From contig NZ_SGOM01000001.1 in the NCBI RefSeq assembly GCF_022113815.1, forward strand, positions 434,001-498,000: 64,000 nt of DNA. Direction: 5' to 3'. This DNA comes from Vibrio cincinnatiensis. GTDB taxonomy: Bacteria > Pseudomonadota > Gammaproteobacteria > Enterobacterales > Vibrionaceae. A program made the position numbers and the translations under genes. Each line of letters begins with the position of its first letter. Positions within the stretch are counted from its first letter, which is position 1. The notes under the pieces are model-generated. The model worked only from the letters and a program-made list of their open reading frames with translations. It had not been told where the DNA came from and did no database searches. Shown in pieces: positions 46,317 to 53,820 of this stretch.

Positions 46317-46359
46317 AAGCTCATCAATATAGTGACATTGTCACTATATTGATGAGCTT
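46317..46359 (-). terminator. Very strong hairpin downstream of metY
   Basis: A perfect 20-base-pair inverted repeat (AAGCTCATCAATATAGTGAC and its complement) surrounds ATT. On the minus strand it is followed by TTTTTC, so it can act as the metY terminator. Its length is unusual for a simple terminator. Confidence 0.75.
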
Positions 46360-46394
46360 GACATAGTAAAGGCTAAAGCCATTGGTAATAAGTA

Positions 46395-47666
46395 TTATTG
46401 TGACGCTTTAAGAGCTTGATCAAGATCTGAAATTAAATCATCAATGTGTTCAATCCCTATAGAGAGGCGGACCATGTCGGAAGAGACTCCCGCTGCCTTT
46501 AATTCTTCATCATTGAGCTGACGATGTGTGGTTGCAGCAGGAATTGCAGAACAACTTTTTGCATCACCGATATTAACCAAGCGAAGAATTAATTTCAGAG
46601 CATCATAGAAGCGGGCTCCTGCATCTCGACCTCCAACGATTCCAAAACTTAAGATTCCCGATGCCTGTCCCTGCATATATTTTTCTGCCAAGTGATGATC
46701 TTTATGTGTAGGCAAGCCGGCATAGTTAACCCAACTTACTTGTGGGTGCTGAGAAAGCCAGTGAGCAATAGCCAAACAGTTTTGGTTAATACGTTCGATG
46801 CGTAACGCTAAAGTTTCTAATCCTTGCAAAAGATTCCATGCTGATTGAGCACTAAGTGCTGCTCCCATATTACGAAGAGGAACCACGCGCGCTCGGGCAA
46901 TAAAAGCTGCAGCACCAATATCTTGTGTGTAATTAACACCATGATAAGAAACATCGGGTTGATTAAGTAAAGGAAAACGTTCTGCATGTTCAGCCCATGG
47001 AAATTGCCCTGAATCCACAATTAATCCACCGATAGTGGTCCCATGTCCACCGATATACTTGGTGGCAGAATGCACGACAATATCAGCACCATGCTCAAAT
47101 GGACGCCAAAGAAATGGAGTGGCAACCGTATTATCAACAATTAAAGGGAGACCATGTTGATGAGCTATATCGGCTAAAGCTTGAATATCGACAATACTGC
47201 CTGAAGGGTTACCGATACTTTCACAAAAAATGGCACGAGTATTTTTATCAATAAGCTGAGCAATGTGATTAAAGTTATCTTTATCAGCAAAGCGGACTTC
47301 AATTCCTTGTCTTGGTAAAGTGTGAGCAAATAAATTATATGTTCCACCATAGAGCTCGCTAATTGAAACAATATTATCTCCAGTTTGAGCGATGGTTTGA
47401 ATAGCGTAGGTGATGGCTGCCATACCCGAAGCAACAGCTAAGGCTCCAACACCACCTTCAAGGGCTGCAATGCGCTGTTCAAGAACATCACAAGTCGGGT
47501 TCATAATTCGAGAGTAAATATTCCCTTGAACTTTTAAGTCAAATAGATCTGCAGCATGTTGAGCATTATCAAAGCTAAATGATGTCGTTTGGTGAACGGG
47601 GATCGCGACAGCATTTTGATTATCAGGTTGGTATCCATGATGTAAAGCTATTGTTTCACGTTTCAT
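46395..47666 (-). CDS. metY: O-acetylhomoserine aminocarboxypropyltransferase (MetY-type)
   Basis: A 423-residue Cys/Met-metabolism PLP enzyme. The N-terminus [26 protein letters not shown] and the long PLP-lysine block [21 protein letters not shown] identify O-acetylhomoserine (thiol)-lyase. It makes homocysteine from O-acetylhomoserine and sulfide, giving direct sulfhydrylation for methionine. It stands alone, with AAGGA upstream of its start and a long terminator hairpin at its end. It is the last clear core gene before the phage-type island. Confidence 0.95.
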   Translation of the reverse strand: MKRETIALHHGYQPDNQNAVAIPVHQTTSFSFDNAQHAADLFDLKVQGNIYSRIMNPTCDVLEQRIAALEGGVGALAVASGMAAITYAIQTIAQTGDNIVSISELYGGTYNLFAHTLPRQGIEVRFADKDNFNHIAQLIDKNTRAIFCESIGNPSGSIVDIQALADIAHQHGLPLIVDNTVATPFLWRPFEHGADIVVHSATKYIGGHGTTIGGLIVDSGQFPWAEHAERFPLLNQPDVSYHGVNYTQDIGAAAFIARARVVPLRNMGAALSAQSAWNLLQGLETLALRIERINQNCLAIAHWLSQHPQVSWVNYAGLPTHKDHHLAEKYMQGQASGILSFGIVGGRDAGARFYDALKLILRLVNIGDAKSCSAIPAATTHRQLNDEELKAAGVSSDMVRLSIGIEHIDDLISDLDQALKASQ

Positions 47667-47705
47667 TACATATCCTTGTTGTATCTAACGTTTTCCCATC
47701 AAAGC

Positions 47706-48059
47706 ATGGGGTTAAAAGCATGTCAATTTCGATTATCAACAAACCTGAACGACCCAGAACTAGTATTACTTGGATGCCACGCAGACCGCAACGAAAACCC
47801 ACGTATCAAACAGCTATGGGAACACATAGCAAAAAAGCAAAACGGGCTAGGATTAAAAGCAATATCAATGAGTTGCGGAGCGTTAACGCTGACAATGTTG
47901 ACGGTTAATTCCCCACTTTCCCAGCGCGCGTTATGTTTGCTTACGTTAATTGTTGCTAATCAATCACTTAGAAGTGAAACCTCTTCTTTTATAGGTTTCG
48001 ACAATGAAGTACCGCGAAATGACCAAAATATATATTTCGTGAATTCAAGTGCAAGTTAA
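47706..48059 (+). CDS. Hypothetical phage-island protein
   Basis: A 117-residue frame starting MGLKACQFRLSTNLNDPELV and continuing through NPRIKQLWEHIAKKQNGLGLK and LSQRALCLLTLIVANQ. Codon use looks like that of a real gene. An overlapping alternative frame (47720-47908, basic) cannot be excluded. I do not recognise the family. Its last 56 bases overlap the next gene. A degenerate dif-like sequence (47923-47951) lies inside this frame. Confidence 0.4.
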   Translation: MGLKACQFRLSTNLNDPELVLLGCHADRNENPRIKQLWEHIAKKQNGLGLKAISMSCGALTLTMLTVNSPLSQRALCLLTLIVANQSLRSETSSFIGFDNEVPRNDQNIYFVNSSAS

Positions 48060-48370
48060 CAGAAAAAGAAACGGCTAAACTTTGTTTTAAAAGTGTGAGA
48101 ATGGTCAAAGAATGGGACAAAGGAAAAACTATACCGCCAGAGTGTAAACGGCTTATGCGGTTAGCAACAAAGAATAAATTGAGCACGCTAGACGCGTGGT
48201 ATGGCTTCAAAATTGTAAATAATTTGCTCGAATTACCAACGGGACAAAAAGTGACACCGCAACAAATCCTAACCGGAATCGCACTCGTTGAAATAGAATC
48301 GACAGAGGACATTAAAACAAAAGCAAAGCTACTCAAATATGCGAGAGCAATCGCTAAGTTGAAAGCATAA
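48004..48370 (+). pseudogene. DUF3653-like filamentous-phage regulator, apparently frameshifted
   Basis: From ATG 48004 the frame reads MKYREMTK and then runs out. The next frame continues YIFREFKCKLTEKETAKLCF, then WDKGKTIPPECKRLMRL, the pattern of small regulators found in Vibrio filamentous phages. Removing one A from the AAAA run at 48025-48028 restores one frame of about 121 residues. A shorter product from the GTG at 48095 could still be made, but would lack the DNA-binding start. A bidirectional terminator follows. Confidence 0.6.
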
Positions 48371-48372
48371 GA

Positions 48373-48393
48373 AAAGGGGCTTTAAGCCCCTTT
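48373..48393. terminator. Bidirectional terminator between the phage regulator and the toxin gene
   Basis: AAAGGGGCTT pairs with AAGCCCCTTT with a single-base loop, so in practice a smaller stem closes it. It lies between convergent genes and both sides have T runs. Confidence 0.75.
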
Positions 48394-48394
48394 A

Positions 48395-48718
48395 TCATTG
48401 AATTAACTTTAAATCTCTTTTACGGCTTGACTTCATATCTCGATAGAAATTTTCATGACTACCAAGTTGAAGTAAGTAAATCTCTAATTTCTTATCAAGC
48501 CAAGAATAGCCTAAAAGAACCTGCTGATTCTCAAGTCTAAACTTATGAACCCTAAGATGTGATAAATCTCCTTTTTTTTGCTCTCCTAGCTCAGGATCAC
48601 AAATGAGTTTATCAATTTCATCTTCTACGACTTTTAACTGCAAATCCGACAGTTTAGCCAACGCTTTTGTAAAACGAGGGGTTTCATAAACATCAATTTC
48701 TTGCGGTTCGTCTAACAT
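48395..48718 (-). CDS. RelE/ParE-superfamily toxin-like protein
   Basis: A 107-residue basic protein with the RelE/ParE layout: TPRFTKALAKLSDLQLKVVEDEIDKL helices, then KGDLSHLRVHKFRLENQQVLLGYSWLDKKLEIYLLQLGSHENFY, the beta sheet with a conserved arginine and the final HENFY element. Its start lies within the end of the antitoxin gene (26-base overlap), typical of toxin-antitoxin operons. It would act as an mRNA interferase or gyrase poison; which one is not clear. Confidence 0.8.
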   Translation of the reverse strand: MLDEPQEIDVYETPRFTKALAKLSDLQLKVVEDEIDKLICDPELGEQKKGDLSHLRVHKFRLENQQVLLGYSWLDKKLEIYLLQLGSHENFYRDMKSSRKRDLKLIQ

Positions 48719-48923
48719 ATCGTTTTGCTAGTCCCTGTTTGATTTCTTCAGTCGCAAGCAAAGTCTCATGCACGAATTCATAGGATAAATCAGGGTTATC
48801 AATCATTATCTGCCCAATTTTAGCCCAGTACTCGATTTGTTTAGGCAGAGAGCGGTTTTCCGCTTCAGCGTGAACCTTAGCATGTGAGACAAAACCGTCA
48901 TCTAGCCTTACACTAGTTGCCAT
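48693..48923 (-). CDS. ParD-like antitoxin
   Basis: A 76-residue protein starting MATSVRLDDGFVSHAKVHAEAENRSLPKQIEYWAKIG, the ParD-like antitoxin pattern with an N-terminal ribbon-helix-helix. I use the ATG at 48923 with GGAG eight bases upstream; the frame is open to 48986. It is transcribed before the toxin on the minus strand. The pair may stabilise the island. Confidence 0.8.
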   Translation of the reverse strand: MATSVRLDDGFVSHAKVHAEAENRSLPKQIEYWAKIGQIMIDNPDLSYEFVHETLLATEEIKQGLAKRYVRRTARN

Positions 48924-49129
48924 AATTGTTTCTCCATTATGTCTATTCAATGCCGATATGATGCGACAATTTGTTGCAAAATGCAATCATTTAACCCATT
49001 GAGATAACTGACGCGCGGTGTTTACATGATCAACATGCTTAGCATGGCCACCGCTTGTCTGCTCAAAAGCCATAGATAAATGTGCAAAAAGACGCCCATT
49101 TATCCATGACTTTCGACCTTAAATTAAAA

Positions 49130-49751
49130 CTATAACAACGTTGTTTTTATTATCATTTTAAGCTCTTTCTTAACGTCATTCGTTGACGTAGAACGAAAGA
49201 GATCGCCCATCAAAGGAATGTCTTTTAGAACAGGAACTCCGCTTTCTACATTGCGCTTTTCACTCGAGATTAAGCCACCCAATACGATAGTTTCTCCATT
49301 TCTTAGTATCACAGTAGTCGTAAGCGTGCGTTTATTTGTGATGATATCGGATGCGATGGTACTGTTTGTTACTGTGCTGGATTCTTGATTGATTGTCAGT
49401 ACAACTTTATCAGCAACGATGTGGGGAACAACCTCAAACGTCACGGCGCTCAATACGTTGAATAGAATTGCCGCCGCTTGTGACTTCAGACGCAACAAGG
49501 AAAGGGACGTTTTGACCGACGGTGATATAACCGTGCTCTCTATCCATGATCAACATATTAGGCCGTGACAATAGGGCGGTATTATTTGAAGTAGAGACCG
49601 CCTTCACTAAAGCACTAAAATCACCGCCTTCGAATATGAAAAAATTATCCTTCAGTCGGTTAGCAGTAACAGTATTCACCGTAAACCCCGCATTCTCAAA
49701 AGCAGCAGTAAGATTGATACCAATTTCGCTTGAATCCAAGCGAATTGTCAT
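49130..49751 (-). pseudogene. Truncated, frameshifted secretin (pIV/GspD-like)
   Basis: Two overlapping frames on the minus strand together give one secretin C-terminal domain. The first ends SIQRIERRDV (stop near 49434). The second continues with TFEVVPHIVADKVVLTINQES, then ILRNGETIVLGGLISSEKR, GVPVLKDIPLMGDLFRSTS, the secretin gate region. The N-terminal half is missing, about 200 residues instead of 400 or more. The frameshift is at about 49434-49445. It could be the pIV-type secretin of a filamentous phage. Confidence 0.85.
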
Positions 49752-49818
49752 AACTGTTATTGCTGCTGTGATAGCAGCCTATACCATAAAAAAACTGAAC
49801 GAGTGGAAATTGCTATGA
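49744..49818 (+). other. C-terminal remnant of a small membrane protein gene
   Basis: In the frame ending TGA 49816-49818 the last residues are IVITVIAAVIAAYTIKKLNE and so on, a membrane segment followed by basic residues. The stop overlaps the ATG of the next gene (ATGA), as in phage gene strings. The 5' part is cut off at the secretin remnant. It may instead be chance coding. Confidence 0.3.
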
Positions 49819-50021
49819 AATCATATTTAAACAAATGGGGAGTAGACCTGAGCCAACCCTCAACAAGAAAAGGCTTGGCATTAATTGGGGCGGGGGTTGC
49901 GCTTGCCGTTGGTCAGCCTGAGCTTTTAACTGCTGCCATTAGCGATGATGGGATAAAATATGGTGGAGTCATTGGTACAGCCGTTCCGGTACTTCTTGGC
50001 CTATGGGAAACGATTAAGTAA
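49815..50021 (+). CDS. Holin-like phage membrane protein
   Basis: A 68-residue protein with two hydrophobic segments (about residues 19-38 and 48-65) and a soluble N-terminus (MKSYLNKWGVDLSQPSTRKG). The pattern resembles small phage holins but I do not recognise a specific family. I choose the ATG at 49815; GTG at 49803 would add four residues. Its stop overlaps the next start as TAATG. Confidence 0.6.
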   Translation: MKSYLNKWGVDLSQPSTRKGLALIGAGVALAVGQPELLTAAISDDGIKYGGVIGTAVPVLLGLWETIK

Positions 50022-50197
50022 TGGGCGAATACCAAACCATTATAGTGGCTGCGGTGAGTGCTTTGTGTAGTGGGATTGGTGTTGGAGTAACCTTAAAAAC
50101 AGATGTTAAATGGTTACGACTCATGATGGAGAAAATGGATAAACGAATCACTCGTTTAGAGAACAGCGCCCCAATTATTAGGAATTATCGTGGATAA
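50021..50197 (+). CDS. Small membrane protein with coiled tail (phage lysis-type)
   Basis: A 58-residue protein (MGEYQTIIVAAVSALCSGIG, then LKTDVKWLRLMMEKMDKRITRLEN). It has one N-terminal membrane segment followed by a charged helical tail. It starts within the stop of the holin-like gene, so they are coupled. The size and layout fit small holin/antiholin or accessory phage membrane proteins. Function is an inference from context. Confidence 0.6.
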   Translation: MGEYQTIIVAAVSALCSGIGVGVTLKTDVKWLRLMMEKMDKRITRLENSAPIIRNYRG

Positions 50198-50259
50198 TCT
50201 GATTAACCATTCATTACAATTGCTTATTTATTTAATCATGAAATAAATTAGGGAATATA

Positions 50260-50958
50260 ATGAAATTTACTAAAAAAATGGGTTATACCTTTGCGATTGC
50301 GTCAATGTTTTCAGTGGCGCTAAGTGGATGTGGCGGCGGTGGCGGCTCTGATGAATCGGATTCATTTTCTTACAATGGGTTATATGCCAATTCTAACGAC
50401 CATGTTTTTATGGTCGTTGATAGTCAACGACCTAATGAAAACATAATCGTAGGTGACTTTTTAAACAATGCTATTATTGTTTCTCATAAAGCAACAGTGA
50501 GCAGTAACCGTTTAAGTATTAAAGGTCTAACTTACATTGATTTATCAACATGGGTCTATGATGAAGCTTTAGCAGGCTCTGTTTTGTTTAATGATGATGT
50601 AGTCACATTAAGTGCAGTTGTAGAAAATCAAACCTATCTGTACAGCATGAAAAAAACGGATAACAGCTTGTCACTATTAAATATTGCTGGAACACATACC
50701 AATAGTATTGATGGGAGCGTCTGGACAGTGGCCTTGAATGGTGCATTTCAGATTAACACCGGATGTTTCATTTCTGGAACAATGAGCCGAAACGGAGCGT
50801 ATTTTGATGTTACCGCTCAAGCTGAAAATTGTGCAGATAGCAGTCTGGACGGGCAATATACAGGAGTCATGGCAACAGCTTTATACGGAGGGAGCCACTA
50901 TTTAGCGGGTGTTATGTCTAGTGATACTGGCGCTATATGGGGTTCAGTCCCATTATAA
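50260..50958 (+). CDS. Hypothetical lipoprotein
   Basis: A 232-residue protein with a lipoprotein signal (ALSGC, cysteine at about residue 24) and a short glycine run (GGGGG) after it. The rest is a beta-rich domain with two cysteines near the C-terminus (NTGCFISG and AENCADSS) that may form a disulfide, and it ends VMSSDTGAIWGSVPL. It has its own AGGGA ribosome site. I do not recognise the family. It is probably cargo of the island and would sit in the outer membrane. Confidence 0.75.
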   Translation: MKFTKKMGYTFAIASMFSVALSGCGGGGGSDESDSFSYNGLYANSNDHVFMVVDSQRPNENIIVGDFLNNAIIVSHKATVSSNRLSIKGLTYIDLSTWVYDEALAGSVLFNDDVVTLSAVVENQTYLYSMKKTDNSLSLLNIAGTHTNSIDGSVWTVALNGAFQINTGCFISGTMSRNGAYFDVTAQAENCADSSLDGQYTGVMATALYGGSHYLAGVMSSDTGAIWGSVPL

Positions 50959-50970
50959 CGAATGAATTAA

Positions 50971-51003
50971 ATGATAAAGCCCGTATTTTACGGGCTTTAT
51001 CAT
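50971..51003. terminator. Bidirectional terminator after the lipoprotein gene
   Basis: A perfect 15-base-pair stem (ATGATAAAGCCCGTA and its complement) with a TTT loop. It serves the plus-strand lipoprotein gene and the convergent minus-strand regulator remnant. Confidence 0.75.
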
Positions 51004-51435
51004 TACTTAAATTTGGTGGGTATCCACGGTGCGGCTTTCATTCTACGCCCGCCACGAAATGGTAACACGTTCTCTTTGGCAGGAATAATACGCGGGTACT
51101 CAATGTGACCATGTAACGCAATCAGTTGATGATATTCATCTTTATGATAAGCAAAGGATTCCAGCTCGGTGGGAGAAAATTCGCGGCCAGTGGGCGTGAT
51201 AAACACGGCTCTTTGTTCGTCAATGCGAAAGCCTTGCCAGCGAATATCATTGGGAAGATAGCCCAATGCTTTAATGATAAGCAGCTTTTCGGCCATCGGA
51301 TTGATGGGGCTTTTTCCTGATAACCAACGCTTAACTGTGATGGGTTCAACGTGAAAATAATCGGCTCCTGCGCCAAATACTTTTGAATTCTCGCCAAAAT
51401 AACGTCTTAAATGCTAAATCGTCCACGTGATACAA
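51003..51435 (-). pseudogene. DUF3653-like filamentous-phage protein, apparently frameshifted
   Basis: The last 97 residues are open from ATG 51296. The same frame continues upstream without a start as RYFGENSKVFGAGADYFHVE, then PITVKRWLSGKSPINPMAEK, the DNA-binding-like N-terminal part of DUF3653 proteins. It meets TAG near 51412. A second frame supplies the expected LYHVDDL start (TTG at 51435). One extra base near 51411-51415 explains the break. A product from 51296 would lack the binding domain. Confidence 0.55.
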
Positions 51436-51673
51436 CTCTCATTTTTGAAATCTGTTTAATAGTTTTTTCCTATTGATAGGGCTTTTTTGTTTGGCAATAC
51501 CGAAGGGTATTGAGAGGTCAACATTTCGAATAAAATTGCTAAATCAATAGTGGAGCGATTAGAATCAATTTGAACCGTGTTATTAACTAGAATGCTCAAT
51601 ATAAGTGACTGAATTTAAATAAATAATTTCTTGATACAGCTAAAAATAGCAAAATGTTAAAGCTTAACACCTT

Positions 51674-51844
51674 AGTGCGCATTATGGATATGAGTTATGT
51701 TGAGGGTTTGCCTTTGGCCTGAGAGCCGTTAAGAGTGGGCGAAAGACTTAGCTAAATCCGGCCAGTGCAACGCTGGCCGTGATGCTTAGGAAAGAGAATC
51801 GCTTAACAAGCGAAGCCCGTAATATAACTTGCATAATGCGCATT
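51674..51844 (+). other. Folded attP-like region: two inverted dif-like sites
   Basis: The left site is AGTGCGCATTA (51674-51684), then a ten-base centre, then TTATGTTGAGG (51695-51705). The inverted site at 51817-51844 reads, on the minus strand, AATGCGCATTA, TGCAAG, TTATATTACGG. On the plus strand 51674-51686 can pair with 51832-51844 (12 Watson-Crick pairs and one G-T), and 51695-51709 with 51813-51827 (11 pairs, three G-T, one mismatch). Unpaired centres of 8 and 4 bases are left between. This is the CTX attP(+) layout. A smaller hairpin (51759-51779) sits in the loop. Confidence 0.75.
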
Positions 51845-52154
51845 TGAATCCCTGCTTTTTAACCTCAACCGCTCGCCGCAAGTAAATTTCGCTACGCGAA
51901 TATTTACGAGGAAGCGGAATTTCCCCTATCTGCATTAAATCAGCGGTCGCCGTTCTTCTATCTATTGACGTGTATTTGGCGACCAAACGACGAATGACGA
52001 CGACCAGACTGGGGAGGAGGATTAAGGAGAGCAGGGAGCCGCATGTACCCTTGTCTCATTTTGAGACATTTTTGGATAACTTGCCGTGTTGCTTTTTTGA
52101 CCGCAAAGCGGTTCGGGTTCCTGTTATACCCGAACTAACTCCGGACTTCCGGAA
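51845..52154. other. Noncoding region with hairpins between attP and the repressor gene
   Basis: No convincing gene. Visible structures are TGTCTCA-TTT-TGAGACA at 52052-52068, CCGC-AAA-GCGG at 52101-52111, GTTCGGGT with ACCCGAAC at 52111-52135, and TCCGGA repeated at 52140-52153. Such stem-loops are typical of filamentous-phage intergenic regions, where replication origins and packaging signals lie. The last ones could instead terminate the repressor transcript. Confidence 0.45.
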
Positions 52155-52562
52155 TCACACACCTCTGAATTTAGCTTCTGTAGAGCTAACTTCACCGTAA
52201 TCGGAGTAATATTCGTCTTCACTTAAACCTCTAATTCGACTAAAGAATGTTGCATGATCTGGAATCATTTTCCATGAGTACATGGTGACAATTTCATTAG
52301 GTACTTTAGCGAGAGCAATATTCAGAATGAATTCTTCAAGATCCATTCGCTCATTTCGGACACCTGTACATATTTCATTAGGTGATACCTTCAGAACCTT
52401 ACTTAGTTGTACCACTTGAGTGGCTTTAGGTTCTGTCGTTCCATTCTCCCATTTCAAGTACGTTTGCTTGGTAATCCCAATTGCTTCTGCAACTTCTTCC
52501 TGACTTAGGTTAAGTTCATTCCTAGCCGATTTAAGTACATCTTTAATCATCATATTAACCAT
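52155..52562 (-). CDS. XRE-type repressor (RstR-like position)
   Basis: A 135-residue protein with an N-terminal lambda-repressor-type helix-turn-helix (LSQEEVAEAIGITKQTYLKWENGTTEPKA, residues about 18-46) and an unrecognised C-terminal part. It is divergent from the replication gene, with 70 AT-rich bases between them that should hold both promoters and operators. This is the position of RstR in CTX-type phages. AAGG nine bases upstream supports the ATG at 52562; an internal ATG at 52550 is also possible. Confidence 0.82.
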   Translation of the reverse strand: MVNMMIKDVLKSARNELNLSQEEVAEAIGITKQTYLKWENGTTEPKATQVVQLSKVLKVSPNEICTGVRNERMDLEEFILNIALAKVPNEIVTMYSWKMIPDHATFFSRIRGLSEDEYYSDYGEVSSTEAKFRGV

Positions 52563-52632
52563 AAAAGTAAACCTTAATTTAATTATACATACACATTTCT
52601 ACACCTCTATGTTAGAGTAAATAAAAGTATTC

Positions 52633-53808
52633 ATGCAAATACATATTTATATACTTGACAGGTTTTTGAGAGTGCTAGATTTCTTCATTGATTGGCTATC
52701 AGTCCAGCAGTTTTATCCTGAGGGTGGTTTACCGCTCGTGGGTAAAAGTGTCATGGAAGAAATCGACTCTGAAACAGGCGAACGTCTTTCATCATTCGTA
52801 AAAACAAAGGGTCTTGAAGGTTCATTTAGCACAACGTTAAAAGTTCGTTGTGATGGATTCACAGTCAGAATCGAAGGTAATCCGTCACGATGGCAACGCA
52901 TGGATAACCTTTTTGGACTCCGTTCTCTAGATGACTGTATCGATATCTACAACCACATCTTAGCTAAATTTAATCTTCCACCTTTTACTGCAAATACAAA
53001 GGTTTACTTCGGACAAACACCAGAAGATAAGAAACCTCGCCTTATTGGTAATGGAGCAGAAATCACACGTATAGACTGGACTCGAAACCATAAAGTAGGT
53101 AAGGGCAGAGAAGTCACATTTATACGGGCGATGTCGTCGACAACACTTGGCCGCAGCAGAATACCGGCTCCTTATCCAGACTTTACGAGCTGTTACTGGG
53201 GAAAACGGTCTTGGAAACTATCCAAAATCTACGCTAAAGCCCACGAGTTGAAGAACCACTTGAGAAAAGATCAACGGAAAAAAGACGGTGTATCAGAAGA
53301 ACAACTGAATTACGTGGAAAAACTCATCTCATACTGCGAACAACATGGTGTCGTTCGAGAAGAACACCAATTAAGCCAGAAGCATTTAAAGCGATACAAC
53401 TTACAATTTTATGGAAAAACCAAACTACAAGACTTCATTGAACACATAAAAGATCTCGAGAACATTATGAAAACACTAACAGCAACTCATGACACGCATA
53501 AATCGATATCAGATCAATTACTTGAACAAGGGATCGTAAAAAGTAGACAAGCCGCAAATGCATCTCAAAGTGTCGCGTTGATGTGGCAACTTGGACAGAG
53601 AATCGAGAAAAACAGCCAGTATTATGTGCATAGACCACGACTAAAAAGTATCGGCATCGATATAGCTTTACCGTTCGATGTAACTCGAATCTGTCCGACA
53701 CTCAAACGTTCAGAAGTTATAGAGGTTCAATCACTTAGTATTCCGGACTGGTATCAATTACCAATTGTCGAGAAATCTAACATCATGCCGTTCAGGGCAA
53801 TCGCTTAA
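52633..53808 (+). CDS. Filamentous-phage-type replication initiation protein (gene II/X family)
   Basis: A 391-residue protein of the phage/plasmid replication gene II/X (Phage_CRI/Phage_X) type. Typical stretches are FIDWLSVQQFYPEGGLPLVG, LKVRCDGFTVRIEGNPSRWQ-RMDNLFGLRSL, and KLSKIYAKAHELKNHLR with the conserved tyrosine-lysine element. It would nick the double-stranded origin and start rolling-circle replication. The ATG at 52633 has a weak ribosome site. A GTG at 52672 (VLDFFIDWLS) has CAGG upstream and could be the true start. It is 12 bases from the next gene. Confidence 0.85.
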   Translation: MQIHIYILDRFLRVLDFFIDWLSVQQFYPEGGLPLVGKSVMEEIDSETGERLSSFVKTKGLEGSFSTTLKVRCDGFTVRIEGNPSRWQRMDNLFGLRSLDDCIDIYNHILAKFNLPPFTANTKVYFGQTPEDKKPRLIGNGAEITRIDWTRNHKVGKGREVTFIRAMSSTTLGRSRIPAPYPDFTSCYWGKRSWKLSKIYAKAHELKNHLRKDQRKKDGVSEEQLNYVEKLISYCEQHGVVREEHQLSQKHLKRYNLQFYGKTKLQDFIEHIKDLENIMKTLTATHDTHKSISDQLLEQGIVKSRQAANASQSVALMWQLGQRIEKNSQYYVHRPRLKSIGIDIALPFDVTRICPTLKRSEVIEVQSLSIPDWYQLPIVEKSNIMPFRAIA

Positions 53809-53820
53809 AGGAAATCAGCC

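Noticed and set aside
47579..47908. Basic 109-residue frame overlapping the metY start and the phage-island gene
   Set aside because: Half of it lies antisense to metY and its composition is unlike normal proteins; the overlapping frame from 47706 has more gene-like codon use.
47880..47960. Possible integron attC site (GCGTTA-type motifs)
   Set aside because: No paired inner and outer repeats or cassette structure could be found, and no integrase gene is in the window.
51786..51986. A 66-residue minus-strand frame inside the satellite's noncoding region
   Set aside because: It starts with TTG, has no ribosome site, overlaps the inverted attachment site, and its sequence shows no recognisable domain.
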